From assembly GCA_023444445.1 (NCBI GenBank), contig JAEXMK010000142.1, positions 1 to 21,200 of the forward strand: 21,200 nucleotides of DNA, given 5' to 3'. The notes below the pieces were generated by a model. It worked only from the letters and a program-made list of their open reading frames with translations. It was not told the DNA's origin and searched no databases. The stretch comes from Pseudomonadota bacterium. Its GTDB lineage: Bacteria > Pseudomonadota > Alphaproteobacteria > Rhizobiales > Rhizobiaceae. Shown here in pieces: positions 1 through 8,953 of this stretch (positions are counted from its first letter, which is position 1; each line of letters begins with the position of its first letter). A program made the position numbers and the translations under genes.

Positions 1-32
1 AGGTGTTAGCGTCAGGGAAAGCGACGAGATAG

Positions 33-2087
<2,055 letters not shown>

Positions 2088-2110
2088 GCTGCTCGTTGCC
2101 TTGAAAATTG

Positions 2111-2142
2111 AACCCGGTCAGTCGGCTCTGGCCGGGTTTTTT
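2111..2142 (+). terminator. Rho-independent terminator of rpoD
   Basis: An 11-bp stem (2111-2121 with 2128-2138, containing one T-G wobble) closes a 6-base loop and runs into six T residues (2137-2142). It starts 23 bases after the rpoD stop codon, so rpoD transcription should end here and the next gene needs its own promoter. Confidence 0.93.
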
Positions 2143-2187
2143 GTTTCATGCACTGGCGAACTCTGCGACAAGCGCTATGTGTGAACG

Positions 2188-2216
2188 TGAGCATATCGTT
2201 CTAATGGACATGCTCA
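2188..2216. promoter_or_regulatory. Inverted repeat upstream of the DUF930 gene
   Basis: TGAGCAT (2188-2194) and ATGCTCA (2210-2216) form a perfect 7-bp inverted repeat separated by 15 bases, ending 21 bases before the start codon at 2238. It could be an operator or a leader hairpin. Nothing identifies a binding protein, and a 7-bp repeat could arise by chance. Confidence 0.25.
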
Positions 2217-2237
2217 GTCTCGATTTGGTTCGATGAG

Positions 2238-3200
2238 ATGCAACAGGTTTCGGCAGGCAAGTGGCGACGGGGAGGATGGGCTGTGCCCGTCTCTGTATTG
2301 CTGCATCTTGTCGTCGTTGCGCTGTTCTTTTTTGAATTACCGGAAAGGATAGTGGAACCGCAGGAGCCCGAAAGCATCAGCGTCGATCTGGTGCCGCCGC
2401 CCGAGGAAAAAAAAGCGGAGGAGCCCCCGCCGCCAGCTGCGGCTGCCAAAGAGGAGAAGCCTGAACCACCGCCGCCACCGCCCGCACCGCCAAAGGAGGA
2501 GGCAAAACCGACGCCGCCGCCGCAGGCGACGCTGCCGGCCATCGCCATGCGACCCGAAGAGACGCAGGCTGACCCCGCAGACAAGCCGGGAAAGATGGAG
2601 GAAGCAGAAAAGAGCGAAGTCTCCGAGGAGCCGGCAAGCCAGCCTGAAAAGGTGGCTGAGGAAAAGCCCGCGCCACCGGCTGCCAACAGTGATCTTCAGG
2701 CTTCCGCCGAGCAGGGGGAGATCGCGGTCTCACCCATGAAGGAAGAGACACCGCCAGAGCAGCCGCCAGTGCCGCAGGCCAAGCCAGCCGAGGAAAAACC
2801 TGCGGAGGTTGCAGAAAAGAAACCTGCGAAGCTTCCTGCCGCCAAACATGTGCTGTCTTCCTCCTTGCTTTCACCGGCCCAGAGACGGCAGATGTTCGGC
2901 GATCTGCCGCCCCGTCGTCGCATCGTCCAGCTTTGTAGCACCGAAGCTTTGGCTCAAATTCAGGGCGCAGGTTTTGCGGCAAGGGGCATGATCCCCTATT
3001 CGGATACCGGAGGCAGGATTTCAGGCAATTCGATCGACGCTTCCGGCGGCGCGTTCAATACGGGGAATGGCTGGCACGATGTCTCATTCCAGTGCGAAGT
3101 CGACCTGGAAAATTACACGGTGACGGAATTCCGCTTTAAAATCGGGAATGAAGTAAGCCCGGAAGACGCGAAAAAGCGGGGCTTCGCCCAATTTCAGTGA
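2238..3200 (+). CDS. TonB-like, proline-rich membrane protein with C-terminal DUF930 domain
   Basis: The 320-residue protein has the architecture of TonB/TolA-type envelope proteins. A short basic N-terminus is followed by one membrane helix (about residues 14-33, VPVSVLLHLVVVALFFF). A long linker rich in Pro, Glu, Lys and Ala (about 38-200, with runs such as PPPPPP) would span the periplasm. The C-terminal part (about 205-320) resembles the rhizobial DUF930 family and has two cysteines (residues 233 and 286) that could form a disulfide. No TonB C-terminal domain is evident, so it should not be called TonB. The function of DUF930 is unknown to me; an envelope-spanning role is inferred from the layout. 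It stands alone: the rpoD terminator precedes it, and the phytochrome gene converges from the other side. No convincing terminator is visible in the 172 bases after its stop. Confidence 0.85.
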   Translation: MQQVSAGKWRRGGWAVPVSVLLHLVVVALFFFELPERIVEPQEPESISVDLVPPPEEKKAEEPPPPAAAAKEEKPEPPPPPPAPPKEEAKPTPPPQATLPAIAMRPEETQADPADKPGKMEEAEKSEVSEEPASQPEKVAEEKPAPPAANSDLQASAEQGEIAVSPMKEETPPEQPPVPQAKPAEEKPAEVAEKKPAKLPAAKHVLSSSLLSPAQRRQMFGDLPPRRRIVQLCSTEALAQIQGAGFAARGMIPYSDTGGRISGNSIDASGGAFNTGNGWHDVSFQCEVDLENYTVTEFRFKIGNEVSPEDAKKRGFAQFQ

Positions 3201-3372
3201 AAGTCGGTTTGGCGTAGTGTCATATCGATGCGTCATTCCCGAACGGATATTTGGTCCTGTGCGACTAAGCTAAACCTTCATGCCTGTGCTTATCACAGAG
3301 ATGGGGGAAGCGGCCGACATCACAGCCGGAAAACTTCGTATCGTAGGCCTCACGGCGCTTGTCGCTTATCGC
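3201..3372. other. Intergenic gap between convergent genes
   Basis: This 172-base gap separates the ends of the DUF930 gene and the phytochrome gene. I see only a weak 5-bp hairpin (CTGTG/CACAG around 3284-3298) with no T-run, and no coding sequence I can support. Reading frames here are shadows or chance. Confidence 0.4.
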
Positions 3373-5925
3373 TCAAACCCGCTCCGCATCCCCCACCAAA
3401 ATCCCAATCCCAGCCATCAGCGCGTCCTCATCATAAGGCTTGCGGATAACCGGCACAGTGCCAAATTCATCCGGCACCATGCTGCCATCGGCGTACCCTG
3501 TGGCGAACATGAACGGGATGCCACGGCGATGGAGTTCGCGGGCGACGGGGATGGAGGTGTCCGAGCCGAGATTAATGTCGAGGATAGCCACGTCAGGCAC
3601 GTAGTTCTTCAGCTTTTCAATGGCCATCGCCGACGAGGTTGCCGTTTCGATGGTCTTGATGCCGTTATCCTCCAGCATGTTCTCGACATCCATGGCGATC
3701 AGCATCTGATCTTCGACGAGTAAGACTTTCAATGGCTCCTCCCTGTTATAGCTTTTGGGCTGCGGCGCAATTTCAAGTTCGGTTCGGGTGTCGGCATTTG
3801 CCGTGGCCGATGAGACGTGACGGGAGGGCAGGAGAATTTCCGCCTCCAGACCATCGGGCAAATAGCGCAACGTGCTGCGCCCGCCGAGATCATAAGGAAT
3901 GCTGCGGCTGATGAGTGCCGTACCGAAACCGGCGCGTGAGGGCGGCGGCAGTGTGGTCGGCAGGATCTCACGCCATTCGATTTCGCAATCGCGATTCTCG
4001 TTGATGTCCCAACGCACATGCAATTGACCGCCATTCTGCGAAAGCGCGCCATATTTGGCAGCATTCGTCGCCAGTTCGTGCAGAACCAACGCCATCACCG
4101 AAAAAGCGCGGGAATCGAGCGTGACCTGCGGCCCTTCAAGCTGCACCGTCGTTTCCTGTGACCGATGGGGCGACAATTCGGCATCCAGCAGATCGCGAAG
4201 CGCGCCACCGCCTTCGCCGCGAATGATCTGGTCATGGGCGAAGGACAGCGCCTGAATGCGGCCCTTCAGCGCGGTGACATATTCCTGCAAGGTCTTGCCC
4301 TCCTGCGAAGGGTTGCCGACCAGAGATTTGATAATCGCGAGAACATTCTTGACGCGGTGGTTGAGTTCCTCGTTCAGCATGCGCTGGCGCACTTCAGCGC
4401 GTTCCCTCTCGCCCGCCATGAGCTCGCTGTGATGGAATGCAACCTCGACCAGCGCAATTCTGGCGGCTTCGGCGATTTCCCGGTCGTGCTCCGACCAGGG
4501 CTGCGCCTGCAAGCGCACCGTCTCTTTCCAGATCGCAAAGCTTTTGCGCGGTGTGAGACGATCCCCCATCGGACCGGTTTCATAGGATTTTTCCGGATTG
4601 CCCGCCCAGTTAAGATTCTGCACGATTTCCTTGCGGAAAAACAGCAGATAGTCGTTGTTGACCTGCGACAGCGGGATCGCGAGCATTCCCGCTGCGGTGC
4701 CGGCGTAAGTTTCCGCCTCCGGTATGGCCTGGGACAGGGCGTGCGTTGCCCAGACCTTGCCTTCCGAAGCCGAAGCAACGAAACGCGCTAGCCTTGGAAT
4801 GGCATCATGCGGCGGCGTTGCGCCGTGTCCGTGCCAATTGTTGCCGACCCACAGCCCAACACCGTCACAAGGCATCAGATCGGCAAAATCCTGAAAACTA
4901 TCGACCAGTAATTCTTCAATGTTGGCGTGATGGGCGGCAAGCTGAAGAAACCGGTCGAGCGCCGCGTGCGCATGGTTGACGGTATCGAGACGGCGCTTCT
5001 GCTTCAGAACCTGGAGATGCATGGAGAAAAATTCCCCAAACATTTCCGCAGCGATCCGGACCGGCATGGTGAGCACGCGCGGGGAATAATGATGGCAGGC
5101 AATCAGGCCCCACAGGGCACCGTCAACGATCACCGAGATTGACATGGAGGCGGCAACACCCATGTTACGGAGATATTCGCAATGGATGGGCGAGACGCTG
5201 CGCAGATGCGCGTAAGAGAGATCAAGCGGTTCACCGGAGGCATCGACAGCCGGCAAAACTGGAATGCGGATACCGCTGGCATCAGAGATGATGCGAAGCG
5301 TGTTCTTGAGATAAAGCGCGCGGGCCTGCTGCGGAATATCGCTGGCGGGGAAATATTGCCCGAGAAAGCTTTCCAGTTCCGGCTGCTTCGCTTCCGACAC
5401 GACCTTGCCCGCGCCGTCCTCCTCGAAACGGTAGATCATCACCCGGTCGTAACCCAGCGTCGCCTTTACCAGCCGCGTCGTTCGAGAGATCAGGCTTTCG
5501 ATGCTGTCCGCCTCGCGGATACGATCTACCATCTTGCGCGCCGTGCCGAGCGGTTGCGTATCGCTGCCTGAAGGCTCGAATTCGATGATCGTGGTGGACT
5601 TGTAGCGGTGGAGCGAAATATCGAAGCTGCGGCCACCTTCCATTTCCATCGCAGGAAGCATGGCGGGGCGGGTAGTTCTGCCTGTGACGGTCAGGGCGTT
5701 GCGAAGATCGTGGACGAGCTTTTTACCGAGAACATCTTCGGCCGTCCTGCCGTTTAGATCGCCATCAATTCCGAGCAGTTCGCGGCAGTTTTCGGAATGC
5801 CGCAACACCATGCGCATTGCGTTATCGCAGGCAATGAGACAGCCATGCGGTTGAATATAGCCTGGGATGTGAATGGGTTCGCGGTCGCAATTGGTCAGAT
5901 CGACATGATGATCACTGGGCGCCAT
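3373..5925 (-). CDS. bphP2: Bacteriophytochrome histidine kinase (Agp2/BphP2 type) with C-terminal receiver
   Basis: This is a red/far-red photoreceptor that binds biliverdin and signals through a histidine kinase. The 850-residue order is: N-terminal segment with Cys13 (LTNCDREP), the biliverdin attachment site of bacterial phytochromes; PAS (about 20-125); GAF (about 135-310) with PASDIP (193-198, Asp196), His248 and His278, all chromophore-pocket residues; PHY (about 320-505); HWE-type kinase with phospho-acceptor His523 in NEELNHRVKN, an N-box HELATNAAKYG and the Trp-x-Glu element (WRE); and a receiver domain (about 735-850) with phospho-acceptor Asp783 in AILDINLG and a conserved Lys in RKP. 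Sequence and architecture match my memory of Agrobacterium Agp2, a bathy phytochrome with a Pfr ground state; that property is family knowledge, not read from DNA. No haem oxygenase gene is adjacent. The ATG at 5925 has GGAAGA about 9 bases upstream. Confidence 0.95.
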   Translation of the reverse strand: MAPSDHHVDLTNCDREPIHIPGYIQPHGCLIACDNAMRMVLRHSENCRELLGIDGDLNGRTAEDVLGKKLVHDLRNALTVTGRTTRPAMLPAMEMEGGRSFDISLHRYKSTTIIEFEPSGSDTQPLGTARKMVDRIREADSIESLISRTTRLVKATLGYDRVMIYRFEEDGAGKVVSEAKQPELESFLGQYFPASDIPQQARALYLKNTLRIISDASGIRIPVLPAVDASGEPLDLSYAHLRSVSPIHCEYLRNMGVAASMSISVIVDGALWGLIACHHYSPRVLTMPVRIAAEMFGEFFSMHLQVLKQKRRLDTVNHAHAALDRFLQLAAHHANIEELLVDSFQDFADLMPCDGVGLWVGNNWHGHGATPPHDAIPRLARFVASASEGKVWATHALSQAIPEAETYAGTAAGMLAIPLSQVNNDYLLFFRKEIVQNLNWAGNPEKSYETGPMGDRLTPRKSFAIWKETVRLQAQPWSEHDREIAEAARIALVEVAFHHSELMAGERERAEVRQRMLNEELNHRVKNVLAIIKSLVGNPSQEGKTLQEYVTALKGRIQALSFAHDQIIRGEGGGALRDLLDAELSPHRSQETTVQLEGPQVTLDSRAFSVMALVLHELATNAAKYGALSQNGGQLHVRWDINENRDCEIEWREILPTTLPPPSRAGFGTALISRSIPYDLGGRSTLRYLPDGLEAEILLPSRHVSSATANADTRTELEIAPQPKSYNREEPLKVLLVEDQMLIAMDVENMLEDNGIKTIETATSSAMAIEKLKNYVPDVAILDINLGSDTSIPVARELHRRGIPFMFATGYADGSMVPDEFGTVPVIRKPYDEDALMAGIGILVGDAERV

Positions 5926-6087
5926 AAATTAGTCTTCCGCGGCCAGTGCATGCGTGTGGCCAAGACATAGTCCTCGCCTAGAGAAAGATACGCCGAAGTA
6001 ACTCATCCTAATTGGTCTGCCTTCCTCTTCTTGCAACTATAAACGAGTTTCTTTGTTTTGGATCTTAGAAACTACAGCTGCTTGGCT

Positions 6088-6116
6088 TTTGCATCCCTAT
6101 CAATGCCGGGTACAAT
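6088..6116 (+). promoter_or_regulatory. Candidate sigma-70 promoter for the YjbQ-family gene
   Basis: TTTGCA (6088-6093) and TACAAT (6111-6116) are 17 bases apart, matching 4 of 6 and 5 of 6 consensus positions. Transcription would start near 6123, about 50 bases before the start codon. A consensus -35-like TTGACA also occurs at 6117-6122 but lacks a good -10 partner. This gap must also hold the divergent phytochrome promoter, which I could not place. Confidence 0.4.
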
Positions 6117-6161
6117 TTGACATAAAAAAACGCCGGTAGTTCAGATTTTGTTCCGACTATT

Positions 6162-6168
6162 AGAAGGA
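6162..6168 (+). promoter_or_regulatory. Ribosome binding site that sets the YjbQ start
   Basis: AGAAGGA lies 6 bases before the in-frame GTG at 6175 and 4 bases before an out-of-frame ATG at 6173. It rules out the longer reading that begins with TTG at 6148, which has no upstream ribosome site. Confidence 0.7.
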
Positions 6169-6174
6169 AAAAAT

Positions 6175-6597
6175 GTGCCGCAGAAAAAAATAACGATCGG
6201 AACGCGCGGACAGGGGCTTTATGAGTTCACGCGCCATGCAACGGAGCTGGTATCGGAGGCTGAAATCAATGAGGGTCTACTAACGATTTTCGTCCGGCAC
6301 ACTTCCTGCTCGCTGCTCATTCAGGAAAATGCCGATCCCGATGTGCGGCGTGACCTCACGGCGTTCTTCTCCCGGCTCGTACCGCCTTCCGATGATCCCT
6401 CCATGCGCTGGATCGTCCACACGCTGGAAGGCCCAGACGATATGCCTGCCCACATTAAATCCGCGCTTACAACGGTTTCCCTCGGCGTGCCGATCAGCGA
6501 TGGCAGGCTTGTACTCGGCACCTGGCAGGGCCTTTATCTTTTCGAACATCGAAACCAGCCGCATCGGCGGGAAATCGTGCTGCATATCTCACCCTGA
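6175..6597 (+). CDS. YjbQ/UPF0047 family protein
   Basis: The 140-residue protein belongs to the widespread YjbQ (UPF0047) family. Members are annotated as secondary thiamine-phosphate synthases because E. coli YjbQ has a weak thiamine-phosphate-synthase activity; the physiological role is unsettled. Family hallmarks are the HTSCSLLIQENADPDVRRD stretch, the DDMPAHIKS segment and LGTWQGLYLFEHR near the C-terminus; the conserved His and Glu residues are thought to form the active site. It should be a soluble cytoplasmic homotrimer, by family knowledge. I chose GTG at 6175 because of the AGAAGGA site and because the resulting PQKKITIG aligns with the QKTLTL start of E. coli YjbQ. ATG at 6173 overlaps this GTG but is out of frame and stops after six codons; see findings. 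No partner gene is evident; the next gene is 151 bases downstream. Confidence 0.9.
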   Translation: MPQKKITIGTRGQGLYEFTRHATELVSEAEINEGLLTIFVRHTSCSLLIQENADPDVRRDLTAFFSRLVPPSDDPSMRWIVHTLEGPDDMPAHIKSALTTVSLGVPISDGRLVLGTWQGLYLFEHRNQPHRREIVLHISP

Positions 6598-6673
6598 CAT
6601 CGGGATCCGGATCGAGGTGTTTCGCGTTAACCACCCTGAACGCCTGCTGAACATTCGGTTCTGCTGATATTCA

Positions 6674-6725
6674 GACGGGCGGGTCTACGGTCCCGTCAAT
6701 CGCCGGGGGATGTTCCCCTGTCGGC
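6674..6725 (+). promoter_or_regulatory. Two hairpins in the leader of the secreted-protein gene
   Basis: GACGGG (6674-6679) pairs with CCCGTC (6692-6697), and GCCGGGGG (6702-6709) pairs with CCCC (6715-6718) plus CGGC (6722-6725) across a 3-base bulge. The second hairpin ends 23 bases before the start codon at 6749. Neither is followed by a T-run, so they look more like leader structure than a terminator. Function is unknown. Confidence 0.35.
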
Positions 6726-6748
6726 AGAGACACAAACGGAGTGAGTTC

Positions 6749-7084
6749 ATGTTCAGCACCTTTGCAAAAGCCGGGCTGGCTACCCTCATCGCCCTTGGTG
6801 GAATTTCCTTTACCGCGCCGGCTGCTTCCGCAGGCCCGGATGTTCAGTATAGAGTTCAGGTTCAGGATGGTTATGGTCATCGTCCCGGCTGGGGTCGCCC
6901 GGACCGCCCGCGTCGCGGCTGCTCGGCGTCGTTTGCGGAGGAAAAGGCAAGCCGCATGGGTCTTCGCCGTGCCCGCGTTGTCGATGTCTCGCCGCGCCGT
7001 GTCGTGGTGGCAGGTTTCAACCGCTATGGCCGCGACCGCGTTGTTTTCGCCAATGAGCGCGGCTGCCCGGTTATTCGCCGCTAA
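6749..7084 (+). CDS. Small secreted basic protein, unknown function
   Basis: I do not recognise a named family. The 111-residue product begins with a clear signal peptide (MFSTFAKAGLATLIALGG...), with likely cleavage after PAASA at residue 28. The mature protein of about 83 residues is arginine-rich and strongly basic, with Gly/Pro/Arg in its first half (GYGHRPGWGRPDRPRRG) and two cysteines (58 and 106) that may pair. The second half alternates hydrophobic and charged residues (ARVVDVSPRRVVVAGF), suggesting a small beta-fold. I chose ATG at 6749 because ACGGAGTGAG lies just upstream and the signal peptide begins there; an in-frame ATG at 6710 would add 13 residues before the signal sequence and falls in a hairpin loop. 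It probably acts in the periplasm or on the surface. A bidirectional terminator follows. Confidence 0.75.
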   Translation: MFSTFAKAGLATLIALGGISFTAPAASAGPDVQYRVQVQDGYGHRPGWGRPDRPRRGCSASFAEEKASRMGLRRARVVDVSPRRVVVAGFNRYGRDRVVFANERGCPVIRR

Positions 7085-7136
7085 CAACAGCTGACATTAT
7101 CGATCTGTCGATATCCCCGTATGGCAGATTGATGAA

Positions 7137-7175
7137 AAATGCCCCTCGCTTCCGAAATGGCAGCGAGGGGCATTT
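7137..7175. terminator. Bidirectional terminator between two convergent genes
   Basis: A perfect 14-bp stem (7137-7150 with 7162-7175) encloses an 11-base loop. Read on the minus strand it ends in a run of five T residues, making a good terminator for the SIMPL gene. On the plus strand the tail is T-rich but interrupted, so it probably also ends the 6749 transcript less efficiently. Confidence 0.88.
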
Positions 7176-7245
7176 CATTTTGAATATGCCTGTGGCGCAA
7201 CTGAAGATGGGCAGAGCGGCACCAGGGTGCCGCCCGCCGTCGATC

Positions 7246-7989
7246 TTACTGGTCGAGCGCGAAGGTGACGTTGACCACCACGCTGTAGCTGTTCTCACCC
7301 GAAGCGACCGGCACGCTGTCGGCTTCCTTCATCATCGACGCACGCATCGCGCCAGCCGGTACCGGCATCGGGCGCTGCGAGCTTTCGCTGATTTGAATGA
7401 CACGGCCGAGTTTTACGCCTGCCGCTTCCGTCAGCGTTTTCGCCTTGGCGATCGCGTCGGCCACGGCCTGCTTGCGGGCTTCCGTCACCGTGGCTTCGGG
7501 CTTGTCATTGGTGAAGGTGATATCGCCGCCCTGGTTGATACCGAGCTTGACGGAGGTATCGAGGATCGCGCCAAGTTTCTTCAGGTCGCGCACCCGCACC
7601 GTCAGGCCGTTGGAAACCTGATAACCGGTGATCTCGGGCGCGACGTAGACGCCGTCCTTGGGCTCATAATGCTTGTAAAGCGGCTGCACCGAAAAATTGC
7701 TCGTCTGCAGGTCGCGGTCTTCGATGGCAGCTTCCTTCAGCGCCTTCAGAACATCGGCGAGCGCCTTGGAGTTCTCAGTCAGCGCAGCCGCAGCGGTTTC
7801 CGCCTGCTTGACGACGCTGAAGGAAAGAATGGCCATGTCGGGCGCGATGGCCGCCTGGCCTTCGCCGGAAACACTGATGGTGGCTTCGCGCGGCGAGGCC
7901 TCCTGCGCAGATACCTGGGCGGCAAGCGGCATCATGGCCGCCGCGGTCAATGCGGTGAGTGCGAAAAGGCGGGCCGTTTTTGTCTTCAT
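7246..7989 (-). CDS. SIMPL-domain (DUF541, YggE-like) periplasmic protein
   Basis: The 247-residue protein carries a signal peptide (hydrophobic core about residues 8-24, cleavage near VSAQ at 28-29) followed by one SIMPL/DUF541 domain. Family features include the opening ATISVSGEGQAAIAPDMAIL, the GYQVSNGLTVRVRDL strand-helix element and the helix rich in Ala/Lys (ARKQAVADAIAKAKTLTEAA). E. coli YggE and Brucella BP26 are relatives; BP26 forms channel-like oligomers and YggE has been linked to oxidative stress tolerance, but no enzymatic reaction is established. The ATG at 7989 is set by GAGGA (7996-8000), 6 bases upstream. The gene stands alone, with a strong terminator 71 bases after its stop. 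Identity of the domain is secure; cellular role is not. Confidence 0.92.
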   Translation of the reverse strand: MKTKTARLFALTALTAAAMMPLAAQVSAQEASPREATISVSGEGQAAIAPDMAILSFSVVKQAETAAAALTENSKALADVLKALKEAAIEDRDLQTSNFSVQPLYKHYEPKDGVYVAPEITGYQVSNGLTVRVRDLKKLGAILDTSVKLGINQGGDITFTNDKPEATVTEARKQAVADAIAKAKTLTEAAGVKLGRVIQISESSQRPMPVPAGAMRASMMKEADSVPVASGENSYSVVVNVTFALDQ

Positions 7990-8115
7990 GGTGTTTCCTC
8001 GTTGATTGAGTCCCTTTGAAGGGTATTGCCTTAGATTGTGTAGCTAATACGGCGGCGTTGCTTTGCGGAAGCATCAATGGCTTGTCGGGCTCAAAAAATT
8101 GCGTTAGAGCGTGAC

Positions 8116-8150
8116 CACCGGATTCGAACCATTGCGAAACCGGTGTTTCG
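8116..8150. repeat. Hairpin-forming intergenic sequence upstream of the tRNA
   Basis: Two mutually exclusive hairpins overlap here. CACCGG...TTCG (8116-8126) pairs with CGAA...CCGGTG (8135-8145) with one mismatch, and CGAAAC (8135-8140) pairs with GTTTCG (8145-8150) around a CGGT loop. The preceding TTAGAGC and the overall style resemble short palindromic intergenic repeats common in Rhizobiales genomes, but I cannot confirm copies elsewhere. Confidence 0.35.
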
Positions 8151-8167
8151 GATCATCTTTTCCGAAA

Positions 8168-8243
8168 GGGCCTGTAGCTCAATGGTTAGAGCCGGCGGCT
8201 CATAACCGCTTGGTTGGGAGTTCGAGTCTCTCCAGGCCCACCA
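8168..8243 (+). tRNA. tRNA with anticodon CAT, probably tRNA-Ile2 (lysidine-modified)
   Basis: A complete 76-base cloverleaf is visible: acceptor stem GGGCCTG (8168-8174) with CAGGCCC (8233-8239), a D-arm with GGTTAG, an anticodon stem GGCGG/CCGCT around the loop CTCATAA with anticodon CAT at 8201-8203, a TTCGAGT T-loop, and an encoded CCA end. CAT can mean initiator Met, elongator Met or Ile (C34 converted to lysidine by TilS). The initiator is unlikely because the first pair is G-C and the anticodon stem lacks three G-C pairs in the initiator pattern. The one-base-shorter D-loop (CAATGGTTAG) and the CGCTTGGT segment resemble E. coli ileX rather than metT, so I favour Ile2. No hairpin terminator follows directly, only a T-rich tail. 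Confidence 0.9.
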
Positions 8244-8277
8244 TTTTCTTTTGAAATCAGACGCTTATGAGGATAGT

Positions 8278-8356
8278 CCTGCTGCCGTGCAGGCCGGGGA
8301 AGTGTGGTCTCTCATCGAGAGATCGGTCTGGCCCGAGCATAGGACAAGCCAGACCG
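8278..8356. other. Three tandem hairpins between the tRNA and the glycine-zipper gene
   Basis: CCTGC/GCAGG (8278-8282 with 8289-8293), TCTCTC/GAGAGA (8308-8313 with 8317-8322) and CGGTCTGGC/GCCAGACCG (8324-8332 with 8348-8356, 15-base loop) follow one another. The last lies 14 bases past the stop of the minus-strand gene, so it may act in that gene's 3' end, but no T-run follows it on either strand. Confidence 0.35.
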
Positions 8357-8370
8357 GAAGATATTTACCG

Positions 8371-8745
8371 TCAGTTGCAGACCCGCATGCTCTCCATATG
8401 CCAGCCGCCATCATAGGCGTTGGGAACGCGGCGGTCTTCGAACCAGCAGCGTGGGGGCGGTGGTGGTGGCGGTTCATAGTAGCGGGGGCCGCTGTTGCCG
8501 CCGTTGGCGATGGCGCCGCCGATCAGGCCACCGATGACGCCTGCGGCAAGGCCGCCGGCAATCGCTGCGCCATCATTGTGGCGGCGATGTTCGCGATAGG
8601 GCGGCGGCGGCGGGCCGCCGCGGTCATAACCACGGTCGTAGCGCGGACGATAGGGATAGTCCTGCGCGGCGGCGGTGCCGTAGGACGCGAAGACGCTGCC
8701 GGTGGCAACCAGCGCAGCAATTGTGGAAAGAATTATCTTTTTCAT
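8371..8745 (-). CDS. Exported glycine-zipper protein with proline runs, unknown function
   Basis: The 124-residue product starts with a signal peptide (MKKIILSTIAALVATGS...), probably cleaved near TAAAQ at 28. A Tyr/Arg/Pro-rich stretch with five prolines (45-49) leads to a glycine-zipper helix (about 59-83, AAIAGGLAAGVIGGLIGGAI) of the kind that packs in or against membranes. A second proline run (92-98) precedes a cysteine-containing C-terminus (Cys100, Cys123; CWFEDRRVPNAYDGGW), where the last part resembles short rhizobial exported proteins. It is likely anchored in the outer or inner membrane by the zipper; no enzymatic function is suggested. I chose ATG at 8745 because GGAG (8753-8756) sits 7 bases upstream and the signal peptide begins there; a longer frame would add 20 residues that do not look native. 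Confidence 0.82.
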   Translation of the reverse strand: MKKIILSTIAALVATGSVFASYGTAAAQDYPYRPRYDRGYDRGGPPPPPYREHRRHNDGAAIAGGLAAGVIGGLIGGAIANGGNSGPRYYEPPPPPPPRCWFEDRRVPNAYDGGWHMESMRVCN

Positions 8746-8905
8746 CGGGCGACTCCATAAGCCTGCTTTGGGAGATAGAGGCTCATTATGCCTGCATGAT
8801 GGCATGGCACGGGTGAACGGCCTGTGAATGGTTCAGTCCCTGGCTGTTCATCTTTTCTAGGCTTAGGAGGGGTAAATCATGGGTTCTCGCTGGGTTTCCG
8901 CAACA

Positions 8906-8933
8906 AAAAGCCCGGCAGCAATGCCGGGCTTTT
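8906..8933. terminator. Terminator of the outer-membrane protein gene
   Basis: A perfect 12-bp stem (8906-8917 with 8922-8933) around a GCAA tetraloop carries T-runs on both strands. It lies 20 bases past the stop of the minus-strand porin-like gene, which it should terminate. On the plus strand it could end read-through from the tRNA side. Confidence 0.93.
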
Positions 8934-8953
8934 GCTGAATTATATGGTTGGGC

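Noticed and set aside
6148..6174. TTG start nine codons upstream for the YjbQ gene
   Set aside because: No ribosome site precedes it, it would add residues absent from E. coli YjbQ, and it lies in the region of the candidate promoter.
7129..8019. 296-residue plus-strand frame over the SIMPL gene
   Set aside because: Shadow of the SIMPL gene on the other strand, starting inside the bidirectional terminator.
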